Assembly (NCBI RefSeq): GCF_014653435.1
Contig: NZ_BNAO01000011.1
Span: 38,785 to 95,698, forward strand
Reading direction: 5' to 3'
DNA length: 56,914 bases
DNA from: Alishewanella longhuensis
GTDB taxonomy: Bacteria > Pseudomonadota > Gammaproteobacteria > Enterobacterales > Alteromonadaceae
The notes beneath the pieces were generated by a model. That model did no database searches and was not told the origin of the DNA. It worked only from the letters and a program-made list of their open reading frames with translations. Numbering within the stretch: position 1 is the stretch's first letter; each line of letters opens with the position of its first letter. Below, one piece after another: positions 27,786 through 38,666 of this stretch. A program made the position numbers and the translations under genes.

Positions 27786-29102
27786 TTAGAAGTAATACCC
27801 AATATTGATGTTAAAGCGGCGCTCAGTTTCTTTGCTGTTACCCACAGCACTGCCGCCAACAAAGGGCTGATTGCGGGCATGGACTAAATCAAAGTAAGTA
27901 AAGAGTCCACCGGCTGCAAGTGAGAAGCCGGTGACATTCATCATAGTATTGGCGCTAGCGTCCGATTTGTCGTAAACCAAGCCGTAGTTGTTGTAAAATT
28001 GTACACCTGTTACCGGGCCCCATTGCAATGGCAGGCTATAAGCCAAATTGAAGGTACCTGATTTTGCTTCAGCGGCGATACTGTCGTAAAAGCCATAGGA
28101 GCCAACCACCATCTGTTTGATATCATTAACATTATAAGCGTATTGAGTATGCTGTAATTGCAAATTCCAGTTGCCGTAATGACTGTTTAGGTGCAAACCC
28201 CAAGCATAATAATCACCGGCCCGGCGAATGCCATCATGCAAGCCGCCACTGAGTGCTGACACACCCACCTCGGTTTTGACACTATTGAATTCAGTGTGGT
28301 AGGCAAAGCGGCCACTAAGGGTATTGTATTCGCCTAGCGCTGCGTTAGGATCATCATAGATCCCTTCGCCAGGCAATCTAGCCGCAACGATATCATAAGA
28401 ATAACGATCGGCACGGTTGCTAACATAGCCATCAACACCGCCCAGCTCATCGTTTTTAAAGAAACCCAAATCCAATTGCCAGTTGTTGGCCAGACGGCGT
28501 TTAAACAAAATACCGAGATCGTGGTCATCTTCCAGGCCAATATAGTAATTGGTGCTAAAAAAATAATTGTGAGAATTATAAGGCCAGTTACCAAAGGGAA
28601 CCTGCGTTATACCCGTTTGCACTTGCCAATGCTCGGCGAGTTGATAACCAACATAGGCATATTTCACTGTGGTCATATAATCAAAAAAGCGGATTTCGGC
28701 ATCTAAGGTCACATCGCCAACACTGCCGCTTAGATTTAAACGGAAAATATCAAAGTCAAAATCCCCGCCACGGTTTTTATTACCATCGCTGTAGGAGGTA
28801 TGGCTATAGTTGGTGCGAATTGCTCCCCCTACGCGAATACCGTCTGGCTGCGCTGATGCCAGATCTGTTGCTGGCGCAGCATCAGCTGTTATGGCTACAG
28901 TAGCAGGCTCGACGCTGGTTGTCGTATCTGCTGCGACATTACGTTGCTCCTGGGCTGCCAAACGGGCCTCTAACTGAGCAATTTGTGCTTTTAGTAAATC
29001 AAGTTGAGCGCGTAGCTCTTGTTGTTCATCAGGCTCTGTAGCGGCAAAGGCTGGTGTAAGGGCAGTAGAAACAAAGAGGGCGAGAAAGGATTGTTTCAGC
29101 AT
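27786..29102 (-). CDS. Outer-membrane porin
   Basis: About 438 aa. I chose the ATG at 29102 (AGGCG 7 nt upstream) over an ATG at 29117; it gives a clean signal peptide MLKQSFLALFVSTALTPAFA. A Glu/Gln-rich coiled coil follows (about residues 22-60, QQELRAQLDLLKAQIAQLEARLAAQEQR), typical of trimerising porins, then an Ala/Thr-rich linker and a beta-barrel with alternating aromatic strands (FDFDIFRLNLSGSVGDVTLDAEIRFFDYM). The protein ends with Phe (NINIGYYF), the outer-membrane insertion signal. Porin next to a BCCT transporter suggests uptake of the same solute across both membranes. Confidence 0.87.
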   Translation of the reverse strand: MLKQSFLALFVSTALTPAFAATEPDEQQELRAQLDLLKAQIAQLEARLAAQEQRNVAADTTTSVEPATVAITADAAPATDLASAQPDGIRVGGAIRTNYSHTSYSDGNKNRGGDFDFDIFRLNLSGSVGDVTLDAEIRFFDYMTTVKYAYVGYQLAEHWQVQTGITQVPFGNWPYNSHNYFFSTNYYIGLEDDHDLGILFKRRLANNWQLDLGFFKNDELGGVDGYVSNRADRYSYDIVAARLPGEGIYDDPNAALGEYNTLSGRFAYHTEFNSVKTEVGVSALSGGLHDGIRRAGDYYAWGLHLNSHYGNWNLQLQHTQYAYNVNDIKQMVVGSYGFYDSIAAEAKSGTFNLAYSLPLQWGPVTGVQFYNNYGLVYDKSDASANTMMNVTGFSLAAGGLFTYFDLVHARNQPFVGGSAVGNSKETERRFNINIGYYF

Positions 29103-29259
29103 AAAAGTCGCCTGCATTAGTAAAAAGTAGTACAGGTGGCTAAGTGTAGCACAAAACGCTGGTGTACCAATGATAGGGCTTTTTTATGTCTTTGATTAGG
29201 CTGACAAGCCAGCTAGAAAGAACGTTATTAGGCGTGTATGAGGCAGCTAAAGGTTTACC

Positions 29260-29291
29260 TAAGAGAGGGCCCAATATGGGGCCCTCTCTTA
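29260..29291 (-). terminator. Strong hairpin downstream of katG
   Basis: A perfect 13-bp GC-rich inverted repeat (TAAGAGAGGGCCC with GGGCCCTCTCTTA, 6-nt loop) lies 32 bp past the katG stop and well upstream of the porin gene. Only two T residues follow on the minus strand, so it may act as a terminator or as a 3'-end protecting stem for katG mRNA. Confidence 0.65.
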
Positions 29292-29323
29292 CGGTCAGGG
29301 TTAACACCGCCCTGTTTTAACGA

Positions 29324-31666
<2,343 letters not shown>

Positions 31667-31942
31667 TTAGTATTGCCAACTAATACCATAGCGGCTGAAG
31701 GTGTCTGCCTCTCGGTTATACCAACGGCGAAAAGGTTCAACGTCAAAGCCATGTAATTGCGCTAAGTAGGCGTAGCGCATTGAGGTGCGCAGCATATCCG
31801 AAAAACGCCACACTTTGCCATATGCCAGCACGGTTAACTCCGGATGTTCGGCAAGAATATCAATGGCCTGCATTATGCGATGTAAATAACGCAGCTCAGC
31901 AGTTAACTCCGGGGTGACGGCATCATGGTGCTTGCTAGTCAT
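31667..31942 (-). CDS. Small protein of unknown function upstream of katG
   Basis: 91 aa, rich in aromatic residues and charges, no signal peptide or membrane segment. The sequence is probably all helical (ELTAELRYLHRIMQAIDILAEHPEL, then WRFSDMLRTSMRYAYLAQLHGFDVEPF) and ends ISWQY. I do not recognise a family. It is preceded by a Shine-Dalgarno-like AAGGAG (GGAGCC on the complementary strand) about 6 nt before the ATG, which supports real translation. It lies 156 bp upstream of katG on the same strand and is divergent from an ABC exporter gene. Confidence 0.65.
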   Translation of the reverse strand: MTSKHHDAVTPELTAELRYLHRIMQAIDILAEHPELTVLAYGKVWRFSDMLRTSMRYAYLAQLHGFDVEPFRRWYNREADTFSRYGISWQY

Positions 31943-32160
31943 TGCAATGGCTCCTTATGATTAACATTCCTCTATATCGGCTGTTCCGCTGCCAGATTTA
32001 GCGCCGTTATTACTGCGATGCCAATACTTTCACTAAGCTAATAATTCCAAAACACTTTTATTGAAATTGGCTAAATTTGAAAAATTCTTTGCGACCGCTT
32101 GTTTTAACGCCATGGCAGCACAATAAAGCAGGGTAAAGTTATTTATCAGAAGAGCTTCCT

Positions 32161-33921
32161 TTGTCTAAAACCACTCCCACTGCCGCAAGCATAGCGGTAT
32201 TACCCTGGATTGCCGGCTTCCTAAAGCCCTATAGCGGCAAAGTGGCCGCGGCAATCGTGTTTTTGCTCATTGGCTCCTTAGCCTGGCTAGGTTTAGGGCA
32301 GGGGGTTCGCCTGTTGGTTGATGAAGGTTTTGTCACGGGCAATTCTGCCCGGCTTAATCAGCTGACCTTGTTGGTGTTAGCCATCACCTTAATCGCCTCT
32401 GTCGCCGTGTTTTTGCGCTTTTATTTTATGAGTTGGCTGGGGGAGCGGGTAAGCGCTGATATCCGCAATACAGTTTATCAACATATGCTGAAGCTCTCGC
32501 CGGCATTTTACAGCGAAACCCGTACTGGCGAGGTCATTTCCCGCTTTACCGCCGATACCACCTTGCTACAGAGTGTTGTGGGTTCGAGTTTATCGATGGC
32601 GCTGCGCTCGGGGGTGACCGCCATTGGCGGTTTACTGATGATGGCCTTTACCAGTTTTAAACTGACCGCCTTAGTGTTTATCGCTGTACCGATGGTACTG
32701 CTGCCCATTTTTATTCTGGGCAAAAAAGTACGGCGCTTAGCCCGGGATAGCCAGGATCGGCTGGCCGATATTGGCGCTCATGTTGATCAAAGCTTACATG
32801 AAATTCATACGGTGCAATCTTATGGCCATGAAGCGGCAGACGAGCAGGTATTCCGCAATAAAATAGAGCAGGTTATTGCCGCGGCGCGCGGCCGGATTTT
32901 TTATCGGGCGTTGTTAATTGGCTCGGTGATGTTGCTGAGCATTGGTGCTATTACCTTGGTGGGTTATGTCGGCGCGCTGGATGTCATTAAAGGCAGCGTC
33001 AGCCCCGGGCAGCTTACTGCGTTTTTATTCTACGCGGTAATGGTGGCAGGTGGGGTGGCCACCATTAGTGAAGTGATTGGTGAAGTGCAACGTGCCGCTG
33101 GAGCCGCTGAGCGGTTAATTGAGTTATCACAGATGCCGGTTGCCATTAGCGCCCCGGCAAAGCCGCATCATTTACCTGCCAGAGTCAGTGGCTCGCTGCG
33201 GTTTGACGCAGTAGCGTTTGCTTATCCACAGGCACCTGAGCAACCTGTGCTATCGGGGTTAAACTTACAAATAAAAGCCGGTGAACGTATCGCCTTGGTT
33301 GGTCCGAGCGGTGCGGGTAAAAGCACCTTGTTTCAATTGTTACAACGCTTCTACGATGTTAGCCGTGGTCAGATTTATCTGGATGATATTGCCTTACCGC
33401 AGCTGTCACCTCAGGTACTGCGCGCACAATTTGCGCTGGTACCACAAGATGCGGTGATCTTCGCCGATTCGGTCACCGAGAATGTGCGCTATGGTAAGCC
33501 CGAGGCCAGCCTGGAACAGGTTAAAGCGGCCTGTATTGCGGCACGGGCTGATGAGTTTATTGGCCAATTTGCACAGGGCTATGATACCCAACTGGGTGAG
33601 CGGGGTGTCCGCTTATCGGGTGGGCAGAAACAACGTATAGCGATTGCCCGGGCTATTCTGGCCGACCGACCTATTTTATTATTAGACGAAGCGACCAGTG
33701 CGCTGGATGCCGCTAGCGAACATGCAGTTAAGCAAGCGTTAGAGCTGGCGATGCAAAACCGAACCACCTTGATTATTGCGCATCGGTTAAGTACTGTAAT
33801 CACCGCCGATCGTATTTTAGTCCTGGAAAAAGGTCAGTTAATTGCCAGTGGCAGCCATATTGAGCTTTTACAAAGTTGTCCCCTGTACCGGGAGCTGGCA
33901 GAATTACAGTTATTAGCGTAA
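32161..33921 (+). CDS. ABC exporter, fused membrane and ATPase domains (MsbA/BmrA-like)
   Basis: 586-aa half-transporter that would work as a homodimer in the inner membrane. A six-helix type-1 exporter domain (about 20-310, with GERVSADIRNTVYQHMLKLSPAFYSETRTGEVISRFTAD) precedes an ATPase domain with all motifs: Walker A GPSGAGKST at 381-389, Q-loop ALVPQDAVIF, signature LSGGQKQRIAIARAIL, Walker B ILLLDEATSALD and H-loop IIAHRLST. It resembles lipid or drug exporters, but the substrate is unknown. The start codon is TTG, with AAGAG 7 nt upstream, and no better in-frame ATG is near. crcB follows 85 bp downstream. Confidence 0.92.
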   Translation: MSKTTPTAASIAVLPWIAGFLKPYSGKVAAAIVFLLIGSLAWLGLGQGVRLLVDEGFVTGNSARLNQLTLLVLAITLIASVAVFLRFYFMSWLGERVSADIRNTVYQHMLKLSPAFYSETRTGEVISRFTADTTLLQSVVGSSLSMALRSGVTAIGGLLMMAFTSFKLTALVFIAVPMVLLPIFILGKKVRRLARDSQDRLADIGAHVDQSLHEIHTVQSYGHEAADEQVFRNKIEQVIAAARGRIFYRALLIGSVMLLSIGAITLVGYVGALDVIKGSVSPGQLTAFLFYAVMVAGGVATISEVIGEVQRAAGAAERLIELSQMPVAISAPAKPHHLPARVSGSLRFDAVAFAYPQAPEQPVLSGLNLQIKAGERIALVGPSGAGKSTLFQLLQRFYDVSRGQIYLDDIALPQLSPQVLRAQFALVPQDAVIFADSVTENVRYGKPEASLEQVKAACIAARADEFIGQFAQGYDTQLGERGVRLSGGQKQRIAIARAILADRPILLLDEATSALDAASEHAVKQALELAMQNRTTLIIAHRLSTVITADRILVLEKGQLIASGSHIELLQSCPLYRELAELQLLA

Positions 33922-33976
33922 GTGGCAGCTTGCGGCAATATTGTTGCTGTTGTTATTACTGTTGTCGCATAGCCAC
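33922..33976 (+). promoter_or_regulatory. Hairpin in the crcB leader
   Basis: GTGGC (33922-33926) pairs with GCCAC (33972-33976), and inside this TGCGGCAA (33931-33938) pairs with TTGTCGCA (33962-33969) with one G-U. The stem begins right after the ABC exporter stop and ends 30 bp before crcB. It does not carry the conserved loops of the fluoride (crcB) riboswitch as far as I can see, and there is no T-tract. Confidence 0.35.
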
Positions 33977-34006
33977 TGCGCAAACCAGGTCGAAAAAGGA
34001 GTCTTC

Positions 34007-34387
34007 ATGTTAACCTCAATCCTGGCGATTAGTGCCGGGGCTTCTTGCGGTGCCGTGCTGCGCTGGGTCTTAGGTTCACATTTTAATCAAGTCTGGTCCG
34101 TGCTGCCGCTGGGTACCTTACTGGCTAACCTAATAGGAGGGTTACTGGTTGGTTTGGCGGTACCCTGGTTTTCTCAGCAATCTGGCCTGGCCCCCGAGTG
34201 GCGATTATTACTTATCACTGGTTTTTTGGGTGGCTTAACCACCTTTTCAACGTTTTCAGCCGAGATCATTGAAATGTTGCTAGAGCAAAAATTTAGCCAT
34301 GCTATAACTACCGCTTTCATACATCTGTTCGGTTCGTTAGCATTAACAGCAATAGGTTTTATGTTGGTGCGCTATTTATCGCGATGA
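34007..34387 (+). CDS. crcB: Fluoride channel CrcB/Fluc
   Basis: 126-aa membrane protein with four hydrophobic segments; forms dual-topology dimers that let fluoride leave the cell. Diagnostic stretches: GASCGAVLRWVLG, LGTLLANLIGGLLVG (with the conserved Asn), and LLITGFLGGLTTFSTFSAEI (the Phe-box and the TTFST sodium/fluoride-lining motif). The open frame extends back to 33941 with a Leu-rich stretch, but AAGGAG 5 nt before the ATG at 34007 and the family length decide for 34007. Confidence 0.95.
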   Translation: MLTSILAISAGASCGAVLRWVLGSHFNQVWSVLPLGTLLANLIGGLLVGLAVPWFSQQSGLAPEWRLLLITGFLGGLTTFSTFSAEIIEMLLEQKFSHAITTAFIHLFGSLALTAIGFMLVRYLSR

Positions 34388-34502
34388 TAGCAGGTTAATG
34401 AGCTTGCTTGGTCCTCAGCGCTTAACGTAATGTTGAACATAACTCGAACACAAATAAAAATTGAGCAACATACTGATACTAACAACGATCAAGGAGGTCG
34501 CT

Positions 34503-35045
34503 ATGTTTAATACCCTTAGTAAAGTGATAAGCACATTGGTATTACTCAGCTTATGTGCCTTAGCACAAGCATCAACACCATCATTGCATCCCAAACTGGA
34601 AGTCTTTCGTCCTTATCTGGACACCTATTGGCAGGGTGACTTAACTCAGCCCGGCAAAACAGATAAAACCCTCGATCGCTCACACTGGAGCCGGGCATTA
34701 AATGGTATGGCGATTAAAACCGTGCACTCGATAAATGACGGCGTTTATGGTGGTGAATCGATGATTTTTTGGGATGAGGCCAAACAAAGTCTGGCGTATT
34801 ACTACTTTACCACTGCCGGCTTCTATACCCATGGCACTATGGAGTTTGACAGTGAAAACAAGCTGATTATTGCTCGTGAAAAAGTCGAAAATAATGCCAA
34901 TGGCATCACTGAGGTGCAGTCGAGCAGTGAGCTTAGTGGAGAGGTGTTAAAAGTGAGATCGCGCTATTTGCAAAATGGCCAATGGGTAGAGGGGCACAGT
35001 GCCAATTACCAACGGGTTGGCGCTATGCCAATCAAGTTTAACTGA
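34503..35045 (+). CDS. Exported protein of unknown function, upstream of recC
   Basis: 180 aa from the ATG at 34503, which has a perfect AAGGAGG 5 nt upstream (a TTG at 34461 has none). Signal peptide about residues 1-23, cut after AQA. The mature protein is rich in aromatic residues and looks all-beta (HPKLEVFRPYLDTYWQGDL, MIFWDEAKQSLAYYYFTTAGFYTHGTMEF, and YQRVG near the end), suggesting a lipocalin- or DUF1579-like barrel; I cannot name a family. Its stop lies only 3-9 bp before the recC start, so it is probably co-transcribed with recCBD, though a shared function is not evident. Confidence 0.75.
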   Translation: MFNTLSKVISTLVLLSLCALAQASTPSLHPKLEVFRPYLDTYWQGDLTQPGKTDKTLDRSHWSRALNGMAIKTVHSINDGVYGGESMIFWDEAKQSLAYYYFTTAGFYTHGTMEFDSENKLIIAREKVENNANGITEVQSSSELSGEVLKVRSRYLQNGQWVEGHSANYQRVGAMPIKFN

Positions 35046-35048
35046 TTG

Positions 35049-38000
35049 ATGAGAATGCTCACTCCTGGTTTTATTGCCGCCCATAGTCATAGGCTGGAAG
35101 ATCTTACTGATCTTGCCGTGCAATTATTAGCACGCTATCCGTTGGCACCATTGGAAGAAGAGGTCATTTTAGTGCAATCCAATGGTATTGCACAGTGGCT
35201 AAAACAAGCATTAGCCAGCAATACTGGTATTGCTACAATGCTGGAAGTCACCTTACCGGCTCGTTTGGTATGGCGTGCTTACCGGGCGATACTGGGGGCG
35301 GATATTCCCAGGCAATCGCCTTATGATAAGAGCCGCTTACGCTGGCGTTTGATGCGTTTACTCCCTGATTTAATGGCATCGCACCCCGATTTTACTGCTC
35401 TTAAAAGCTATGTTGCCAATGATACTGAGCAACGTAAGCTGTTTCAGCTAAGTGATAAACTCTCAGACTTATTCGATCAGTATCAGGTATATCGGGCCGA
35501 TTGGTTGGATGCCTGGACCCGCGGAGACGCCGTATTACTACAACATGGCAAAAGCACCCCCTTAGCGGCAGAACAACGCTGGCAACCCGCCTTGTGGCAA
35601 GCCCTGGTACAGGATATCGGCGCAGAGCAAATATGCAGTAATAGAGCGGCGTTACATCAACGCTTTTTAGCGCACGCAGCTAAGCTCACAGCAGCGGGTC
35701 AGCGACCAGCAGGTATTCCGCCGCGCATCGTAGTGTTTGGCATCTCATCTTTACCCCGGCAAACGCTGGAGGTGTTGCACGCACTTAAAGGCTTATCGCA
35801 GATCGTACTTTGCGTACACAATCCCTGCAAATATCACTGGGCTGATATTGTCGATGGCCGTGAGCTACTTAATCAGTATGCAAAACCCCGCTTTAGCCAT
35901 AAACACCAGGCGAACCCCAGTCTGGTCAGTCAGGCACAATTACATCAGTTTGCTCAACCATTACTTGCATCCTGGGGCAAGCAGGGGCGGGATTATATCC
36001 GCTTGTTAGATGAGTTTGATGAAACCGGTAGTAAAGCGGCTAATTTTAGTGAGCTACGTTTTGATTTGTTTGATGAAGCGCCGGCTAATACCTTACTGGC
36101 ACGGTTACAAAGCGATATTCTTAATCTGCGACCAGTTACGGAAAGCCAGGCAATATGGCCTGCGATAACTGACCAGTCCATACTGTTTCAACGTTGCCAC
36201 AGCCCACAGCGTGAAGTGGAAGTACTGCAAGATCATTTATTGGCTGCTTTTGCGGCCGATCCCAGTTTGCAGCCACGGGATGTTATGGTGATGGTGCCCG
36301 ATATAAATAGTTATGCCCCTTATATCGACGCGGTGTTTGGCCGCATAGCACCAGCCGACTCGCGCTTTATTCCCTACAGCATAGCCGACCAAGGGTTGCG
36401 ACAACGCGCGCCTATTTTACAAGCGTTAGAGTTGGTATTAACAGCACCACAACAACGCTTTGGACAAAGTGACGTTTTTGATTTGTTGCACGTACCGGCA
36501 GTGCAACGCCGTTTTGGTGTAACGCAAGAGCAAGTGGTACGCTTACAGCAATGGAGTACGGCTGCCGGCGCACGTTGGGGATTAAATGAGCAGCATCGTC
36601 AGGCACTGGGATTACAGCATAGTTTCGATGAAAATAGCTGGCAATTTGCGCTAAATCGTATGCTCTATGGATATGCGGTGGGGGATCTGAGTGCAGCGCA
36701 AGCAAACAGTGAAAACCTCGACAATCCCAACTGGCAGCAGCTAGAACCTTATGCCGAGGTGGCGGGTATAGAAGCACAGGCCGCAGGTGCTTTAGCTGAA
36801 CTTATCACCTTGTTGCAGCATTATTGGCAAGCCTTAGCCACTAGCCAAAGCCCGGCAGACTGGCATCAACTCCTCGCCGCTTTATTGGAACAGTTATTTG
36901 TCCCGAGCAACGAGGCAGAGCAATTACTGTTAAGTCGGTTACGTGATACCTTGGATGAGTGGTTAAACAGCACCAGCGAAGCGGAATTTAGTAGCGCGCT
37001 GCGATATAACATTGTGCTCGAAGTGTGGCTGGCGGCAGTGGATGAGCCTAATTTACAGCAGCGCTTTATGGCTGGCAGTGTTAATTTTGCTACCCTGATG
37101 CCGATGCGGGCTATTCCGTTTAAACGGGTGTGCCTATTGGGCATGAACGATAATGATTATCCCCGAGCCAGCCAAAAAGCGGATTTTGATTTAATGGCCC
37201 AGCATTACCGCCCCGGTGATCGATCTCGTCGCGAAGATGATCGTTATTTGTTTTTAGAAGCCATGCTCTCGGCCCGGCAACAACTCTATATCAGTTGGGT
37301 GGGGATGAGTGCACAAGATAATAGCGAACAACCGCCATCCGTGCTGGTTGGGCAGCTCCAAGATCATTTAAATACCGTATGGGGAGCAAAGTGTAGCGAG
37401 TCGCTGACGATTAGCCATCGTTTACAGCCTTTTGCGGCCAGTTATTTTAACGCAGCACAGCCAGAGTACTTTAGTTACGCCAATGAGTGGCTGGCCGTTT
37501 ATGCAGTCACCCCTGCCAGTGAGCAGGCTGGCGCAATATTGCCGCAGTTAGCGCCTTTTGTCGCCGAAGCCACTTTTTCATTAGCTGACTTAGTAATCTT
37601 ATTAAAAGAACCCGCGCAGTTATTGGCCAGGCGGCGTTTGGGCGTTTTTTTGAACGAGGCCGACAACAGTCAAACGGATACGGAAGCCTTTAGTGTAGAT
37701 GGTTTAGCCGCCTGGCAGATTAAAGCCGAGTTAATGCAGCAGTTGCTGCAAAATCAACCCGACAGCGCTGCCGATGAAAGCAGCCAAATGTTAGAGCGAC
37801 AATTGCAGCGATTGCGCCGTCGTGGGCATTTACCCTATAAACATGGCGCCGATGAGGTACTTGCGCAAAGTAAAGAGGCCGTCTTGGCTATTTATCAATG
37901 CTACCAACGGCTATGCCCGCCGGCGGCATTGTTGGTTAAACCGCAGCGTTATCAATTATCCTGTGCTGATGCAGCGCGAGTGCCAGCAGCAGGCGCTTAT

Positions 38001-38666
38001 CTGTTGGAAGATGAGCTGGCCTCACTGTATCAATTAGGCTGCAATGATTATCTGCAACTTGAACTTAGGGTAAATAAGATCGCAGAGAAAAGGCCGCGCA
38101 GTGTCGCATACACCTGGCGCAACCTGGTGTCTGGTTATCTTAAACACCTGTTTGCTTGTGCGGTACTGGCCGAGGGCAGCCGGGTGCAAACCATTATTCT
38201 CGGTGAGGATGGAGTGCTGACTCTCGCTTCGCTATCTAAATTGCAAGCCACCGCCCAGTTAGAAAATCTGCTGCAAGGCCTGGCAGAGGCACTTATAACG
38301 CCCCTACCTATAGCCCTGCCGCTGGCGGAGGCCTGGTATCAAAGTCGCGGTAAACAGCAACAGGTAGCCACTGACTCAGACAAGGTTGATGACACTCAGT
38401 CTGAACAGCTTACCTCTGAGCAGAGTGCTGAATATGGCTACAGTGCCGAGGCTTTAAATAAAGTCTATCTGGGCGATGAGTTTAACGCCGGTCTGCTGAC
38501 TAAGTTGCCATATTTGGCGCGATACCATCCAGATGCTGACACCTTATTACAGCATGGCTTTGTAGACTACGCGCAACAGCTTTATCTGCCGTTTTTTAGC
38601 TTATTAAAAGCTGCTGCTGTTACCGCGGTTCGCCAAGATGGCGCAGTAAATGGAGTTACCAAATGA
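35049..38666 (+). CDS. recC: Exodeoxyribonuclease V subunit gamma (RecC)
   Basis: About 1205 aa, a little longer than E. coli RecC (1122). RecC holds the enzyme together, splits the duplex and recognises Chi. Typical RecC stretches are present: an opening with LARYPLAPLEEEVILVQSNGIAQWLKQALA, the inactive SF1-helicase-like block VMVMVPDINSYAPYIDAVFG, SIADQGLRQRAPILQALELVL, then FKRVCLLGMNDNDYPRASQKADFDLM and RRREDDRYLFLEAMLSARQQLYISWVG-like blocks. Start candidates TTG 35046, ATG 35049 and ATG 35055 are clustered and none has a good Shine-Dalgarno, so translation may depend on the upstream gene. The stop overlaps the recB start as ATGA. Confidence 0.95.
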   Translation: MRMLTPGFIAAHSHRLEDLTDLAVQLLARYPLAPLEEEVILVQSNGIAQWLKQALASNTGIATMLEVTLPARLVWRAYRAILGADIPRQSPYDKSRLRWRLMRLLPDLMASHPDFTALKSYVANDTEQRKLFQLSDKLSDLFDQYQVYRADWLDAWTRGDAVLLQHGKSTPLAAEQRWQPALWQALVQDIGAEQICSNRAALHQRFLAHAAKLTAAGQRPAGIPPRIVVFGISSLPRQTLEVLHALKGLSQIVLCVHNPCKYHWADIVDGRELLNQYAKPRFSHKHQANPSLVSQAQLHQFAQPLLASWGKQGRDYIRLLDEFDETGSKAANFSELRFDLFDEAPANTLLARLQSDILNLRPVTESQAIWPAITDQSILFQRCHSPQREVEVLQDHLLAAFAADPSLQPRDVMVMVPDINSYAPYIDAVFGRIAPADSRFIPYSIADQGLRQRAPILQALELVLTAPQQRFGQSDVFDLLHVPAVQRRFGVTQEQVVRLQQWSTAAGARWGLNEQHRQALGLQHSFDENSWQFALNRMLYGYAVGDLSAAQANSENLDNPNWQQLEPYAEVAGIEAQAAGALAELITLLQHYWQALATSQSPADWHQLLAALLEQLFVPSNEAEQLLLSRLRDTLDEWLNSTSEAEFSSALRYNIVLEVWLAAVDEPNLQQRFMAGSVNFATLMPMRAIPFKRVCLLGMNDNDYPRASQKADFDLMAQHYRPGDRSRREDDRYLFLEAMLSARQQLYISWVGMSAQDNSEQPPSVLVGQLQDHLNTVWGAKCSESLTISHRLQPFAASYFNAAQPEYFSYANEWLAVYAVTPASEQAGAILPQLAPFVAEATFSLADLVILLKEPAQLLARRRLGVFLNEADNSQTDTEAFSVDGLAAWQIKAELMQQLLQNQPDSAADESSQMLERQLQRLRRRGHLPYKHGADEVLAQSKEAVLAIYQCYQRLCPPAALLVKPQRYQLSCADAARVPAAGAYLLEDELASLYQLGCNDYLQLELRVNKIAEKRPRSVAYTWRNLVSGYLKHLFACAVLAEGSRVQTIILGEDGVLTLASLSKLQATAQLENLLQGLAEALITPLPIALPLAEAWYQSRGKQQQVATDSDKVDDTQSEQLTSEQSAEYGYSAEALNKVYLGDEFNAGLLTKLPYLARYHPDADTLLQHGFVDYAQQLYLPFFSLLKAAAVTAVRQDGAVNGVTK

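Noticed and set aside
33941-34006. Leu-rich N-terminal extension of CrcB
   Set aside because: It lies inside the leader hairpin; the ATG at 34007 has an ideal ribosome-binding site and gives the family length.
33922-34006. Fluoride riboswitch before crcB
   Set aside because: The conserved core and pseudoknot loops are not recognisable, only a plain stem.
37822-38037. Other-frame open frames inside recC, recB and recD
   Set aside because: They are shadows of long, clearly coding genes with no independent start signals.
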